DNA of 64,000 nt. Origin: CBFHMJ01 sp965656875 (GTDB taxonomy: Bacteria; Pseudomonadota; Gammaproteobacteria; Enterobacterales; Alteromonadaceae). This document shows positions 48,598 to 57,804 of the stretch, in pieces (position 1 is the stretch's first letter; each line of letters opens with the position of its first letter). The notes under the pieces were generated by a model that worked only from the letters and a program-made list of their open reading frames with translations, was not told the origin of the DNA and searched no databases. A program made the translations under genes and the position numbers. The DNA is taken from positions 1-64,000 of the forward strand of contig CBFHMJ010000026.1 in the NCBI GenBank assembly GCA_965656875.1, in the 5' to 3' direction.

Positions 48598-48819
48598 ATA
48601 GCAAAGCATCCAAATAAACACATTCAAGCTGCGATAACTTTTGCTCTGAATAACGGATGGAAATTTATCAACAGCGGAAAATCCGGGCATGCATTTGGAA
48701 AATTACGTTGTGGCAATGCAAACCACGATGGACATACCATGAGTGTCTGGTCTACCCCGAGAAATGCCGAGAACCACGCCCGGCAGATTAAGCGAAAGGT
48801 AGGACAATGTATGGAGTAA
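48598..48819 (+). CDS. HicA-like toxin candidate, 73 aa, with a non-standard ATA start
   Basis: The frame is open from 48547 to the TAA at 48817-48819 and holds no ATG, GTG or TTG before the conserved region. ATA at 48598 sits 8 nt after GGAG within AAGGAGAAGG, so the translation starts there or the original ATG has mutated. The protein (HPNKHIQAAITFALNNGWKF, SGKSGHAFGKLRCG, MSVWSTPRNAENHARQIKRK) resembles a family of small HicA-like, double-stranded-RNA-binding-fold proteins whose catalytic His would be H31 in SGHAFG. Its partner gene starts 51 nt downstream after an intrinsic terminator. It may be an mRNA-targeting toxin, weakly translated or inactivated. Family call is by recall, not by search. 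Confidence 0.7.
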   Translation: MAKHPNKHIQAAITFALNNGWKFINSGKSGHAFGKLRCGNANHDGHTMSVWSTPRNAENHARQIKRKVGQCME

Positions 48820-48841
48820 GGTGGTGAAAACCACCTTTTTT
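48818..48841 (+). terminator. Intrinsic terminator between the HicA-like gene and its partner
   Basis: AAGGTGGT-GAAA-ACCACCTT followed by Ts overlaps the toxin stop codon. The GAAA tetraloop makes it stable. Read-through or a separate promoter is needed for the partner gene. Confidence 0.85.
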
Positions 48842-48870
48842 AATGACATCAACAAATAAAGGAATTTGAT

Positions 48871-49398
48871 ATGAACACGTATGAATTTTCACTGGTTCTG
48901 AGTGGCGTAAGTGACTGTACGCCATCATTGGAAGATGCATTATATGAAGCCGGATGTGATGACGGTTTGGTTTGTAGCTACTGTAATACGGTGTATATCG
49001 ATTTTATGCGGGAAGCAACCAGCTATAAAGATGCGGTGATGTCGGCAATTAAAGATATAGAGTCCAGTTCGTTGTCAGCAAGCGTGGTGTCGGTTGATGC
49101 GGGCGATCTTGTCGGGATCACAGACATTGCTGAATTGTCGGCCATTTCTAAAAAAACCATTAGTGCTTATAAAGATGGTAAACGTGGCCCGGGCGAGTTT
49201 CCTAATCCTGTGCAACGATTAAAAAACAAAAGCCCACTCTGGCGTTGGAGTGATGTGGCGACCTGGTTGGCGCATCATGGAAAAGTTGATCCAGAAATTG
49301 CAGAAAATGCGTTAATCACCGAAGCATTTAATAAAGCGCTGGCGCAGCGCTCTCAAACGACCGTAGTGTCTGATTTAGTTAACGAATTATCTTGCTAA
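48871..49398 (+). CDS. Probable antitoxin or DNA-binding partner of the HicA-like protein
   Basis: 175 aa from an ATG with AAAGGAA upstream. N-terminal 75 residues: a compact alpha/beta domain (YEFSLVLSG, LEDALYEAGCDDGLV, YIDFMREATSYKDAVMSAIK). C-terminal region about 84-140: an AlpA/MerR-like helix-turn-helix (TDIAELSAISKKTISAYKDG, then FPNPVQRL and LWRWSDVATWLAHHG). This domain order is common in the gene next to HicA-like small proteins. Expected to bind the palindrome at 48543 and neutralise the toxin; inferred from context. Confidence 0.78.
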   Translation: MNTYEFSLVLSGVSDCTPSLEDALYEAGCDDGLVCSYCNTVYIDFMREATSYKDAVMSAIKDIESSSLSASVVSVDAGDLVGITDIAELSAISKKTISAYKDGKRGPGEFPNPVQRLKNKSPLWRWSDVATWLAHHGKVDPEIAENALITEAFNKALAQRSQTTVVSDLVNELSC

Positions 49399-49680
49399 TT
49401 TGCTCGCTAAATAAACCGACGGTAAAATCGCTTGCAGTTTTTGGCTGAGTATTTAAAGAAAATCTCGAATAATAGGCGGTCATTTTCTAAAAGCGTGTTA
49501 TTATGCCCGCCGTTAAATTTGTCCTACTACATATCGATCATAGCTTACATCCGTGTTCTTCGTCAGACTCTTATTGTTTCTCTCCTTGAATTACTGTTTA
49601 CAAGCTACTCGCATAAGTTAGTGTCTTTTTAGCAAAGTCGCTGTGTGTGCAGCATTTAAAGTTTATATTTTGGAGTTGTG

Positions 49681-49890
49681 ATGACTAAATCAACTGGTAC
49701 CGTAAAATGGTTTGACGAAGCGAAAGGCTTTGGTTTTATTTCTCAGGCAGACGGCGGTAAAGACGTATTCGTACATTTCCGTGCTATCGTTTCTGACGGC
49801 TACAGAAGCCTTGCAGAAGGTCAACAGGTTGAATTCACTGTTGAACAAGGTCAAAAAGGCCCTCAGGCAGCAGACGTAACTGTTATCTAA
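49681..49890 (+). CDS. Cold-shock protein (CspA family)
   Basis: 69 aa from the ATG at 49681 (GGAG 7 nt upstream); the GTG just before it is not needed. RNA-binding motifs KGFGFI (RNP1) and VFVHF (RNP2), with TGTVKWFDEAKGFGFISQ at the start. An RNA chaperone of the cytosol. The 280-bp upstream region holds no gene and probably a long 5' leader, as in other csp genes. Confidence 0.96.
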   Translation: MTKSTGTVKWFDEAKGFGFISQADGGKDVFVHFRAIVSDGYRSLAEGQQVEFTVEQGQKGPQAADVTVI

Positions 49891-49900
49891 TGCAGCCTTC

Positions 49901-49932
49901 GATTTTAAGCCTGAGTAATCAGGCTTAAAATC
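49901..49932 (+). terminator. Hairpin after the cold-shock gene
   Basis: GATTTTAAGCCTGA pairs perfectly with TCAGGCTTAAAATC over 14 bp around a GTAA loop. Only a short T run (TCTTT) follows, so termination efficiency is uncertain. Confidence 0.75.
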
Positions 49933-50155
49933 TTTAAATTATAGCTTATGTAAACTCTCTGATTCTGCGAGTAGCATTTCTTTCAGTCCCTGAAGCTACA
50001 AGCGCACTATTTTTCAAATACGACTTTCTATTAAGTCGACTCTTTCACCTGGTTATTCTTGCTAAATAGCAAGTTAACGTTTACCGAATAATTTCGTTTT
50101 GTCATTTATCTGACCTTGATGGTAGCTGGCTTGCGCTATTACTATAAGGATTAGA

Positions 50156-50806
50156 ATGACTTCACTCCGTCTGAAATATCAAACTGTCGAGTTTGGAAAA
50201 ACGGACATTCATTTATGTGGATTAAGAAATAAGCAGGAATTCAGTGATCCTGACAAGATAGCTGAAAATATGGGTATTTCATCTGCAACCTGGCCGATTT
50301 TTGGTCTTCTATGGCCTTCAAGCATTGTTCTCGCAAAATTTCTTTATGATTTTAATACTGATAACAAAAGAGTCTTGGAAGTAGGGTGTGGTTTAGCATT
50401 ATCCAGTTTACTGCTCAACAAGCGGTGTGAAGATATTACCGCTACCGATTATCATCCTGAAGTTGGTACTTTTCTGAAACGGAACGCATTACTGAACAAT
50501 GATCCAGAAATCCCATTTGAACGTGTTGACTGGGCTGATACCACAGATAATTTGGGTGAATTCGATCTGATTATTGGTAGTGACGTACTTTACGAAGATG
50601 ACCATGTAGAATTACTTGCACGCTTTATTGAAGCTCATGCCTGTGAAAAGTGCCAAATAATTATTGTTGATCCCTCCAGGGGACGAAAAACTAAATTTAT
50701 TAAAAAGCTTGAATTGTTTGGTTTTAAAACATCAATTGAAAAGGTTGAAAAGTCGCCGGGCGTGCCCGACAACTATAAAGGATCTTTGCTGAGTTTTACC
50801 AGATAA
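50156..50806 (+). CDS. Class I SAM methyltransferase, METTL21/methyltransferase-16-like
   Basis: 216 aa, ATG with AAGGA 7 nt upstream. ATWPIFGLLWPSSIVLAKFL, VLEVGCGLALSSLLL (SAM motif I), TATDYHPEV (motif II) and LIIGSDVLYEDDHVELLARF are the pattern of lysine-type protein methyltransferases. Substrate unknown. Stand-alone between the cold-shock gene and a convergent gene. Confidence 0.88.
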   Translation: MTSLRLKYQTVEFGKTDIHLCGLRNKQEFSDPDKIAENMGISSATWPIFGLLWPSSIVLAKFLYDFNTDNKRVLEVGCGLALSSLLLNKRCEDITATDYHPEVGTFLKRNALLNNDPEIPFERVDWADTTDNLGEFDLIIGSDVLYEDDHVELLARFIEAHACEKCQIIIVDPSRGRKTKFIKKLELFGFKTSIEKVEKSPGVPDNYKGSLLSFTR

Positions 50807-50857
50807 ACGCACAGTATTTATTTTCACGCTGTTCTGTTATTGGCCAACATATACCCA

Positions 50858-52882
50858 CTAATATTTTATCAATGCAAGCAAACTATAATGTTCATCAGTC
50901 CATGTGATGGTTTCATTATCAGATGTTTGAGGCATTAACGGCGTACTTTTAGCTGCTGTCGATCTAACAAATTCATTATCACTGGTTAAAACCACCCAGT
51001 CAGAACCAAAGCTCAGATGTTGCTGCCCCGTTTTTTTGAATGTCACTAATGTCTTATTGAAATACTGGCTATGTGCCTGCAAAACGGGCATCAGATCGAT
51101 GTGATTATTTGAAATATGAATGATTAATAAACCGTTTTCATTTAGCGATTGCCAGTAAAGCTCGAATGCTTCCTGAGTAAGTAAATGTGCAGGAATAACA
51201 TCACTGGAAAATGCATCAATCACCAGGGCATTAAAAGATGAGTCTGCGTTTTTTACTCGATTTTTTAACGCAAGTCGCCCATCCGCGATGGTTACGTTGA
51301 TGCTCCCTCTGGCTTCCTTCAGGTATGAGAAATACTGACTGGCCATAGTGTAAACACCTGGGTTCAACTCATAGAAACTCATTCTGTCGTCTGGTTCACT
51401 GTAGCTGGCCAGAACTCCGGCACCTAAACCGATAATGCCAATATCCAGTGATTCTTTTTGCTTTAAATAGTCGAGAGAGATAGCGACGCCACTGTCTTCC
51501 TGATAATAAGAGTTTTTGTTGCTGTGTTGCCCTCGAAGTGATTGTGAACCATGAACCGTGGTTCCATCGATCAGACGCCTTTCCGCAATATCCCCCAGCT
51601 GAATATCTTTAACTGCGACATAGCCATAAAAATTACGCTCACTGGCAATGTCATATCGACTAAACAGACTATTCAGACTGAAATAGCTGACGGTAAACAG
51701 CATGAAGGCAGTTGCCCATCCAACCATGATGTTAATGGTTCTTTCTTTGGAATTGAGCGAGTTACCTGAAAGAGCAAAAAGCAGCAATACAAGAAATAGC
51801 CCCAGGACGTATTCGGTGATTCGCTCGAACAGCATGGGAGCCAGCAACGCGGTAAAAATACTACCAGCGGCACCACCAGCAGAAATCGCTACATAGAATA
51901 CAGTCGCAGATTCTTTTTCAGGGGCGTGAAGACGTAACTCACCATGACAAGCCAGACAGCAAATAAGCAGAATTACACTGAACATGATTAGTTGTGCAAC
52001 TGCGCTAAACTGGCTGCCAATGAAATACATCATGAGTCCGGCAAGCACAGAAAATAACAGGAATGGAAGTAGATACGTTCGTTGGTAAAGTGTCCTGGAT
52101 GAAAAACAACAGGTATAACTGGTGAGGTAAATCACCAGTGGTAAGATCCAAATCAGTGGCATCGGTGGAATATTGGTGCTGATCATCTGAGTCGTCGCTA
52201 CCAGCATGATTGAACCGGTGGCGGATAGCGCCATCCATAGCCAGATTTTATTATTGCGTGTCAACGGTGCTTTGATGTTTGGCGGTGGAATTGTATCGGT
52301 GGTTTTTGCGCGGGATAACAACAGCATCAACAGGCATTGTAATCCAGCAAAACAAGTAAACACTCCATACCAAAGCTCTTTCTGGATCGATACAGGAAAA
52401 TTTATTTCAATCATCAGTGGATAGCTGATAAGAGCGCTTAAAGATGCCAAATTCGACAAAGAATACCAGTGGTAAGGCACCGGGTTCGTTGTTGTGCGAA
52501 TGTGCCAGTGTTGCAGCAGAACGCTGGTGGAAGCCAGTAGCAAGAACGCAAGACCAATCTCAGCAGCCAACGTGAATATCACATGAATCGTTGGAGAGAA
52601 CATGTCGGTCATCACAGCGACAGCGTCGTTAAAGGTGAGAAACAGTGAAACAACCAGTAATGAGCCATGAAGCATAAACTGGTGTTTCAGTTGCAGCTTA
52701 CTCAAGCCATGAGCATATAAATAGCCACACAATAGCAAGCTCTGATAAAACAACATGCTGGCCGACCATACAGAGGAACTACCACCAAACTGAGGTAACA
52801 ATTCTTTGGTTAAAATGGGTTGGATCTGGAACAGTAAAAAAGCGCTGATGAAAATAATCACTAAATATAAAGGGTATTTCAC
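50858..52882 (-). CDS. Fused MFS-like membrane and spermidine-synthase-like protein
   Basis: 674 aa. N-terminal 400 residues with about 10-12 transmembrane helices; then a cytosolic Rossmann region (from about 440) with IGIIGLGAGVLASY, MSFYELNPGVYTMA and NALVIDAFSSDVIPAHLLT, the spermidine-synthase fold. Such fusions are widespread and usually lack proven polyamine synthesis. Single gene on the minus strand, divergent from the CadC-like regulator with 132 bp between. Confidence 0.9.
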   Translation of the reverse strand: MKYPLYLVIIFISAFLLFQIQPILTKELLPQFGGSSSVWSASMLFYQSLLLCGYLYAHGLSKLQLKHQFMLHGSLLVVSLFLTFNDAVAVMTDMFSPTIHVIFTLAAEIGLAFLLLASTSVLLQHWHIRTTTNPVPYHWYSLSNLASLSALISYPLMIEINFPVSIQKELWYGVFTCFAGLQCLLMLLLSRAKTTDTIPPPNIKAPLTRNNKIWLWMALSATGSIMLVATTQMISTNIPPMPLIWILPLVIYLTSYTCCFSSRTLYQRTYLLPFLLFSVLAGLMMYFIGSQFSAVAQLIMFSVILLICCLACHGELRLHAPEKESATVFYVAISAGGAAGSIFTALLAPMLFERITEYVLGLFLVLLLFALSGNSLNSKERTINIMVGWATAFMLFTVSYFSLNSLFSRYDIASERNFYGYVAVKDIQLGDIAERRLIDGTTVHGSQSLRGQHSNKNSYYQEDSGVAISLDYLKQKESLDIGIIGLGAGVLASYSEPDDRMSFYELNPGVYTMASQYFSYLKEARGSINVTIADGRLALKNRVKNADSSFNALVIDAFSSDVIPAHLLTQEAFELYWQSLNENGLLIIHISNNHIDLMPVLQAHSQYFNKTLVTFKKTGQQHLSFGSDWVVLTSDNEFVRSTAAKSTPLMPQTSDNETITWTDEHYSLLALIKY

Positions 52883-53014
52883 GTTTGGTTATCGCTACTG
52901 GAATCATGTGATTGCAAGCCTCAGGTTGTGAGTGTTTTCTTGCAATGTAATATGGCTTATAATTTTCTTAAGAAAACCTTAGTGACTGATTTAAAATAAA
53001 TTTTTGAGGAATGA

Positions 53015-55027
53015 ATGGGCAGGTTCCAAATAGGAAAATTTGATGTTGATGTGAGCAGATGTCGAGTTTCATCAGGTGACTATGAGGTCGTTTTAGAACC
53101 TAAAGTGATGGATGTGCTGCAATATTTGTTTCGTCATAAAGGGGAAGTGGTTAGTCAGGAACAGTTGTTTGAATCTGTCTGGCCAGGTTCTACTTTCAAT
53201 CCAAGTTCTGTTCAACGTTGTATTGCATTACTCAGAAAAGCGTTACAGGAAGATTCTAAAAACGCGACATTTATTATTACCCATCCCAAACGTGGTTACA
53301 GCCTGGAATTACCTCATGATAGCACCGAACACTATCGTTACTGGCGATGGGCCTCGATGTTGTTCATGGGCCTGGTGATCATAGCTACTGCCTGGTTTTT
53401 TACGCCATCGTCCTCAGTAAAAATGAATTTTACAGGGCTACTGCCTGTGACATCGAACGAAGCAAATGAGTCATATTTATCATTGTCTCCCAGTGGGAAG
53501 TATCTGGCATTTGTACGTGGTGATGACAGCAATAAAAACATCTGGTTAAGAGAGCTGGCGTCAGGTCGGGAAGTGAACTTAACCCATCAGGCATCGGCAT
53601 ATCATAGTCTTGGCTGGAACCCGGAAGGATCTGCGCTGGCGTATATGGAAGATACAGATGAACAACGAATCCTGTCTTATCTGTCGCTGGACCCGGTTTC
53701 AATGACACTGGCTGGACAGACGTTTATTCGCGCTTTTCCGATATTTCATGTCACCAGTGGTAAATTGCAATGGCACACGAATAATCGTCTCTACTTTGTT
53801 GAAACCAATAAAAACGAGAGCGATACCCGGTTGTCCTATGTCGATCTGGCAGATAAATCAAAGCATTCGTTAATACAAGCCCAGGGACAAGACTGGGTGA
53901 AAACACTGGCGCTTTCTCCAGACGAGAAGACTGTCGCTTTAGGATATGAGATGGGATTAAATCGGTATCGAATTGACCTGATTGATCTTGCAACGTTAAC
54001 GGCAATGACATTGATTCAAATTGAAGACAGTATTCAAGGGCTGAGTTGGCATCCTGATGGAAAATCCCTGCTGATTAGCAATCGTTCGCGTCTACAGGTT
54101 GTTGATTTAAAAGGCTCACTGTCAGAGATTGACTTTAACAACTATAAATTCGTTCGTGATGCTCAGTTCAATAAAGCTGGCACGAAAATCTTCATGGAAC
54201 TGGTCAATGTCGATGTTGATATTCTGCGTAAAACAACCACTTCGCCTGATACTTTTGAAACCCTGATTGATACCTCGTCGCTGGATTTCCTGCCTGTTTT
54301 TTCTCCGGACGACAGTCGTTTTGTTTTTCAATCCCATCGTACTGGGATCAAGCAACTTTATGTCTATGAAAATGGACAGCAACGTATGGTGTTTGCAAAT
54401 CCGGATGATGAAGAGTTATTTGGTATGGTGTGGACGCCAGATGGCACAGAAGTGATTACTGGGAGTAAAGATAAACTCTTCAGAATTAATATCAGTGAAG
54501 CCAGTTTTATAACAATACCTCATCAGCATCAACCGTTTGGTTTACGTGAGCATTTTAATCATGAAAATGCGCTGTTAGTGTCTTATCGCACTGACGAAGG
54601 CGGGAATTTTCACTTAGCGAAACTGGATATGAATACGATGCAGTTAACGACCTATGAAGCGGAAGGTAAGAGACTGGTGTGTTATTCGATGGCGCTAAAT
54701 ACCGACGATCATATTTATGTTGCTAACAGCAAGGAGGTATTTCGTATTCAGCCAGATGATAACGGTTCCTTTAATCAAGAGCGCCTTTGGACTGCATCGG
54801 AAAAGTATATAAGTGGGCTACGAGTCAAAGGCAACAAATTATCATTACGCCTGGACAGTGATAATAATTTTGAACTGGTTACCGTCGATATAGACAGCGG
54901 CGCTAAAGAGTTGATTTATCAGGGAACAGAGCATGGAGACATGTTGATCAATACATCCCATGATGAACAGCAGTTTTTATATTTGAGTAAACCGGAAAGA
55001 ACCCGCCAGCTGGTAAGGTTGGAATAA
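53015..55027 (+). CDS. CadC/ToxR-like membrane regulator with TolB/WD40-like periplasmic propeller
   Basis: 670 aa. Residues 1-95 are an OmpR-type winged helix (VVLEPKVMDVLQYLFRHKGE, VVSQEQLFESVWPG, FIITHPKRGYSL). One transmembrane helix at about 110-130 (RWASMLFMGLVIIATAWFF) is followed by a periplasmic region of repeated WD40/TolB-type blades (YLSLSPSGKYLAFVRGD, LAWNPEGS-like segments, PVFSPDDSRFVFQSHRTG). Senses outside the inner membrane and binds DNA inside. Target and signal are not evident. GGAATG precedes the start. Confidence 0.93.
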   Translation: MGRFQIGKFDVDVSRCRVSSGDYEVVLEPKVMDVLQYLFRHKGEVVSQEQLFESVWPGSTFNPSSVQRCIALLRKALQEDSKNATFIITHPKRGYSLELPHDSTEHYRYWRWASMLFMGLVIIATAWFFTPSSSVKMNFTGLLPVTSNEANESYLSLSPSGKYLAFVRGDDSNKNIWLRELASGREVNLTHQASAYHSLGWNPEGSALAYMEDTDEQRILSYLSLDPVSMTLAGQTFIRAFPIFHVTSGKLQWHTNNRLYFVETNKNESDTRLSYVDLADKSKHSLIQAQGQDWVKTLALSPDEKTVALGYEMGLNRYRIDLIDLATLTAMTLIQIEDSIQGLSWHPDGKSLLISNRSRLQVVDLKGSLSEIDFNNYKFVRDAQFNKAGTKIFMELVNVDVDILRKTTTSPDTFETLIDTSSLDFLPVFSPDDSRFVFQSHRTGIKQLYVYENGQQRMVFANPDDEELFGMVWTPDGTEVITGSKDKLFRINISEASFITIPHQHQPFGLREHFNHENALLVSYRTDEGGNFHLAKLDMNTMQLTTYEAEGKRLVCYSMALNTDDHIYVANSKEVFRIQPDDNGSFNQERLWTASEKYISGLRVKGNKLSLRLDSDNNFELVTVDIDSGAKELIYQGTEHGDMLINTSHDEQQFLYLSKPERTRQLVRLE

Positions 55028-55060
55028 ATTAAATCCTTGTTGCTACGCCATTGGTTTGAC

Positions 55061-55080
55061 TGTTATGTTATAACGTAACA
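55061..55080. promoter_or_regulatory. Probable Zur box
   Basis: TGTTATGTTATAACGTAACA is a near-perfect 20-bp palindrome (two mismatched positions) matching the GTTATA-TATAAC type of Zur operator. It lies 46 bases before the start of the DUF1826 gene. Zinc-dependent repression of that gene is expected. Confidence 0.75.
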
Positions 55081-55125
55081 ATTAAATCGTGAATAAAAAA
55101 CCGTGAACTCTGTAGGAGCACTACG

Positions 55126-55776
55126 ATGGCGTTAGCACAACAACAATCATCACCATCCTGGTCGGTAGGTCCATCACCCACAACATTAAGTGATATCGTG
55201 TCGCCCGATATCAGCGTTGCAGTCTGGCAGCGAGACATTAACCCGGTCATCGGTGAATATTTTAATAATGCGTTTACTACACTGGGAGCAGGCATTCGAT
55301 ATGTGTTCTCAGTTGAATCATTAACATCTGCCCTGACCGACGTTTTACCCGATGGAGAAGGAAAAGCAGAAGCCATCGACGATATCTGTTTACTGGCCGA
55401 TATGATGACCTGTTTATTTGGCTGTAATGAAATTGGTTTGCGATTAGTCCCCTTGTCCTCTGCGATGTGTCCTAAATTACATGTAGACCAAATCCCGGTG
55501 AGGCTAGTCAATACTTATCTTGGGGAAGGGACAGAGTGGTTACCCAATGAGGCATTATCTGCGCATGCACTAAGTGATACGGATACCGCCGTTAAAACAG
55601 TCGTCCATCAAGGTTTTTACAATAAAAATCATGTACAGCAACTCAATCCATTTGATGTCGCCTTGTTAAAAGGTAGTGCGTGGGGTGATGACGAACAAAT
55701 GTCTGCGATACATCGTTCATGCCAGGTCGAACCTGACACTAAGCGCGTATTGCTAACGTTAGATCCAATAGCGTGA
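55126..55776 (+). CDS. DUF1826 protein, likely zinc-responsive
   Basis: 216 aa; the ATG has AGGAG about 8 nt upstream. CPKLHVDQIPVRLVNTYLGE and LLKGSAW match the DUF1826 family, in which conserved His/Asp and Cys may bind metal; family genes often neighbour COG0523 metal-chaperone genes in Zur regulons, though none is adjacent here. Function unknown; expression is predicted under zinc limitation. Confidence 0.85.
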   Translation: MALAQQQSSPSWSVGPSPTTLSDIVSPDISVAVWQRDINPVIGEYFNNAFTTLGAGIRYVFSVESLTSALTDVLPDGEGKAEAIDDICLLADMMTCLFGCNEIGLRLVPLSSAMCPKLHVDQIPVRLVNTYLGEGTEWLPNEALSAHALSDTDTAVKTVVHQGFYNKNHVQQLNPFDVALLKGSAWGDDEQMSAIHRSCQVEPDTKRVLLTLDPIA

Positions 55777-55819
55777 ATGCAAACAGGTATTAGATATTAA
55801 GCAAGGCTCGCGTTGACTG

Positions 55820-56707
55820 TCATAACGTGAGTCTCGGCTTGATAAAGTTAATAAAGGCATTCACCCGTTCAGAAACAACCGAGGATTTGTAGAAGACAGC
55901 ACTCACGAGCTCTCGTTCAGTGCCATGTATTCTGTAATCATCAAGCAAAGTCACTAATTTGCCGGAAGCAATGTCCTGATTGACCATAAAACCCGATAAA
56001 CACGTAATGCCACTACCGGCTAATGCTAATTGCCGGATAGTTTCTCCATTGCTGGCGGTTAATGAGGGCGTCACAGTCGCTAAACCCTTGATGGGCCATT
56101 TATTCAATACTTTAATATTGGAAAAGCCAATTAAAGCATGATGCACCAGTGCGCCTGGGTTTTCAGGTGAACCATGCCGGGCAAGATAGTCGGGAGAGGC
56201 AACAAGGAATAACGGGCTTTTCCCCAGCGCTCTGGCGTGTAAGGTTGAATCGTCCAGTTTTCCAATTCTGATCGCCACATCTGTTCGCTTTTCAATAAGG
56301 TCAACAATCGCTTCGTTTGAATTCAGTTCAAGTTCAATATTGGGATAAGCCCGGTTAAATGCGCTGATATGAGGGGCTAACTGATGAAAAATAAAAGGAC
56401 TGGCAGCATCGACGCGAAGTTTACCCTGAGGTATTTTTCCCTGTTCACAAATATCAGCTTCGGCCTGTTGAATATGTCGCAATCCAGTGGTGACCGCATC
56501 AACAAACTTTTTACCTTCCTCCGTTAACATCACTCGACGGGTTGTTCGAATCAAAATCGTGGTATCCAGCGCTTTTTCGATTTTTGCTACCGAACGAGAA
56601 ATGCGGGCAACCTGAACATTGAGTGCATCCGCAGCGGCAGAAAATCCACCAAATTCAATCACAGCCAGTAAAAGTTCCAGATCGTCTGAACGGGTTTTTA
56701 AGGTCAT
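55820..56707 (-). CDS. LysR-family transcriptional regulator (copy A)
   Basis: 295 aa. N-terminal winged helix (LELLLAVIEFGGFSAAADAL, VARISRSVAKIEKALDTTIL, RTTRRVMLTEEG) and a LysR-substrate domain (VDAASPFIFHQLAPHISAF, SGITCLSGFMVNQDI). It is in tandem with the next gene on the minus strand, 67 nt apart. Probably controls one of the nearby redox genes; target not shown. Confidence 0.93.
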   Translation of the reverse strand: MTLKTRSDDLELLLAVIEFGGFSAAADALNVQVARISRSVAKIEKALDTTILIRTTRRVMLTEEGKKFVDAVTTGLRHIQQAEADICEQGKIPQGKLRVDAASPFIFHQLAPHISAFNRAYPNIELELNSNEAIVDLIEKRTDVAIRIGKLDDSTLHARALGKSPLFLVASPDYLARHGSPENPGALVHHALIGFSNIKVLNKWPIKGLATVTPSLTASNGETIRQLALAGSGITCLSGFMVNQDIASGKLVTLLDDYRIHGTERELVSAVFYKSSVVSERVNAFINFIKPRLTL

Positions 56708-56774
56708 ATTGGTTACACTTCTTTGATAGGAGTTATTGCGGCAACGAGCATTTTTAATTTAATGCCTGTGATTG

Positions 56775-57692
56775 TCATGATTGATCAGTAACTGACTTTT
56801 CAATCAAAAAATCAATTAATGCTCTTACCCGCTTTGCCTTTTGTGCATTTTGATGAAAATAGATATACAACCCTGCGATATCCAGCCAGTATTCTTCCAG
56901 AACTGGAATCAGTTCGCCGCTTGCCAGTTCGTCTTCTACCATGGTTGATAACAGTCGGCCAATGCCAAGCCCTTGTTTTGCTGCATCTTTAACAACATCG
57001 GTATCGTTAGCAATCAGCGCGGGTTTTATGTCGATGGTGATCTCTTCACCTTGTTCTTTCAGGGTTAACGGTAGCAATTGATTCGAAGTGATAAATCGAT
57101 AATAAATGAGTTTATGGTGCTCCAGCTCTTTTAACGACGTCGGCGTGCCGTACCGTTGCAGGTAATCTTTGGAGGCAAATAACACATCTTTTTTTGCAGG
57201 CATTAAGGGTTTAGCGACCATCCCTTCACTGATTCGGTCGCCGAAGCGAATTCCAATATCGAATCCCTGTTCTAAGATATCGACCGTGCCATCAAACAAG
57301 GAAATCTCCAGTTCAATCTCAGGAAAGCGCTGACAAAACTCGGTATAAACAGGTTGCAAGAAAGACTGAAAAACGAACTTTGGCGCGGTTAGTCTCACTT
57401 TTCCTCGTGGTTTTTGACTTAATTCGCTGACTGATTCAAACGCGACAATCAATTCATTTAATGAACTGCTCGTGCGTTGGTATAACAGTTGTCCGGCTTC
57501 TGTTAGCTCAATTCTTCGGGTTGTTCGCGTAAACAACGGCAAACCCAGCTTGCTCTCCAGCGTTTTCAATGCCTGGCTAACCGACGGGCTTGCCATTTCT
57601 AATGTTCGAGCTGCACCGGAAATGCTGCCCTCCTGAACGATGGTATGAAAAACCTTTAATTGATTGAAATTACTGCCATCCACACTATCCAC
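56775..57692 (-). CDS. LysR-family transcriptional regulator (copy B), divergent from the quinone reductase gene
   Basis: 305 aa from GTG at 57692. Winged helix (LKVFHTIVQEGSISGAARTL, PSVSQALKTLESKLGLPLF, RTTRRIELTEAG) and a CrgA-type effector domain. Transcribed divergently from the quinone-reductase/SnoaL gene 113 bp away, so it likely regulates that gene and the aldo/keto reductase behind it. Confidence 0.93.
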   Translation of the reverse strand: MDSVDGSNFNQLKVFHTIVQEGSISGAARTLEMASPSVSQALKTLESKLGLPLFTRTTRRIELTEAGQLLYQRTSSSLNELIVAFESVSELSQKPRGKVRLTAPKFVFQSFLQPVYTEFCQRFPEIELEISLFDGTVDILEQGFDIGIRFGDRISEGMVAKPLMPAKKDVLFASKDYLQRYGTPTSLKELEHHKLIYYRFITSNQLLPLTLKEQGEEITIDIKPALIANDTDVVKDAAKQGLGIGRLLSTMVEDELASGELIPVLEEYWLDIAGLYIYFHQNAQKAKRVRALIDFLIEKSVTDQS

Positions 57693-57714
57693 TCACACTC
57701 ATTGTTAGTTATAG

Positions 57715-57731
57715 CCTAATAATCATATAGG
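57715..57731. promoter_or_regulatory. Possible LysR operator
   Basis: CCTA-N9-TAGG in the middle of the divergent region between the LysR gene and its neighbour at 57805. The short arms and spacing fit a LysR-type dyad, but evidence is positional only. Confidence 0.35.
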
Positions 57732-57804
57732 GAATCATAATCTAATTTTTATGAATTGTGTTGGATAAACTTAATTCATTAACAATTACCACTGAGGAAC
57801 TGCA

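Noticed and set aside
49432..49632. 66-codon frame before the cold-shock gene
   Set aside because: It lies in the likely csp promoter and 5' leader and has no ribosome site.
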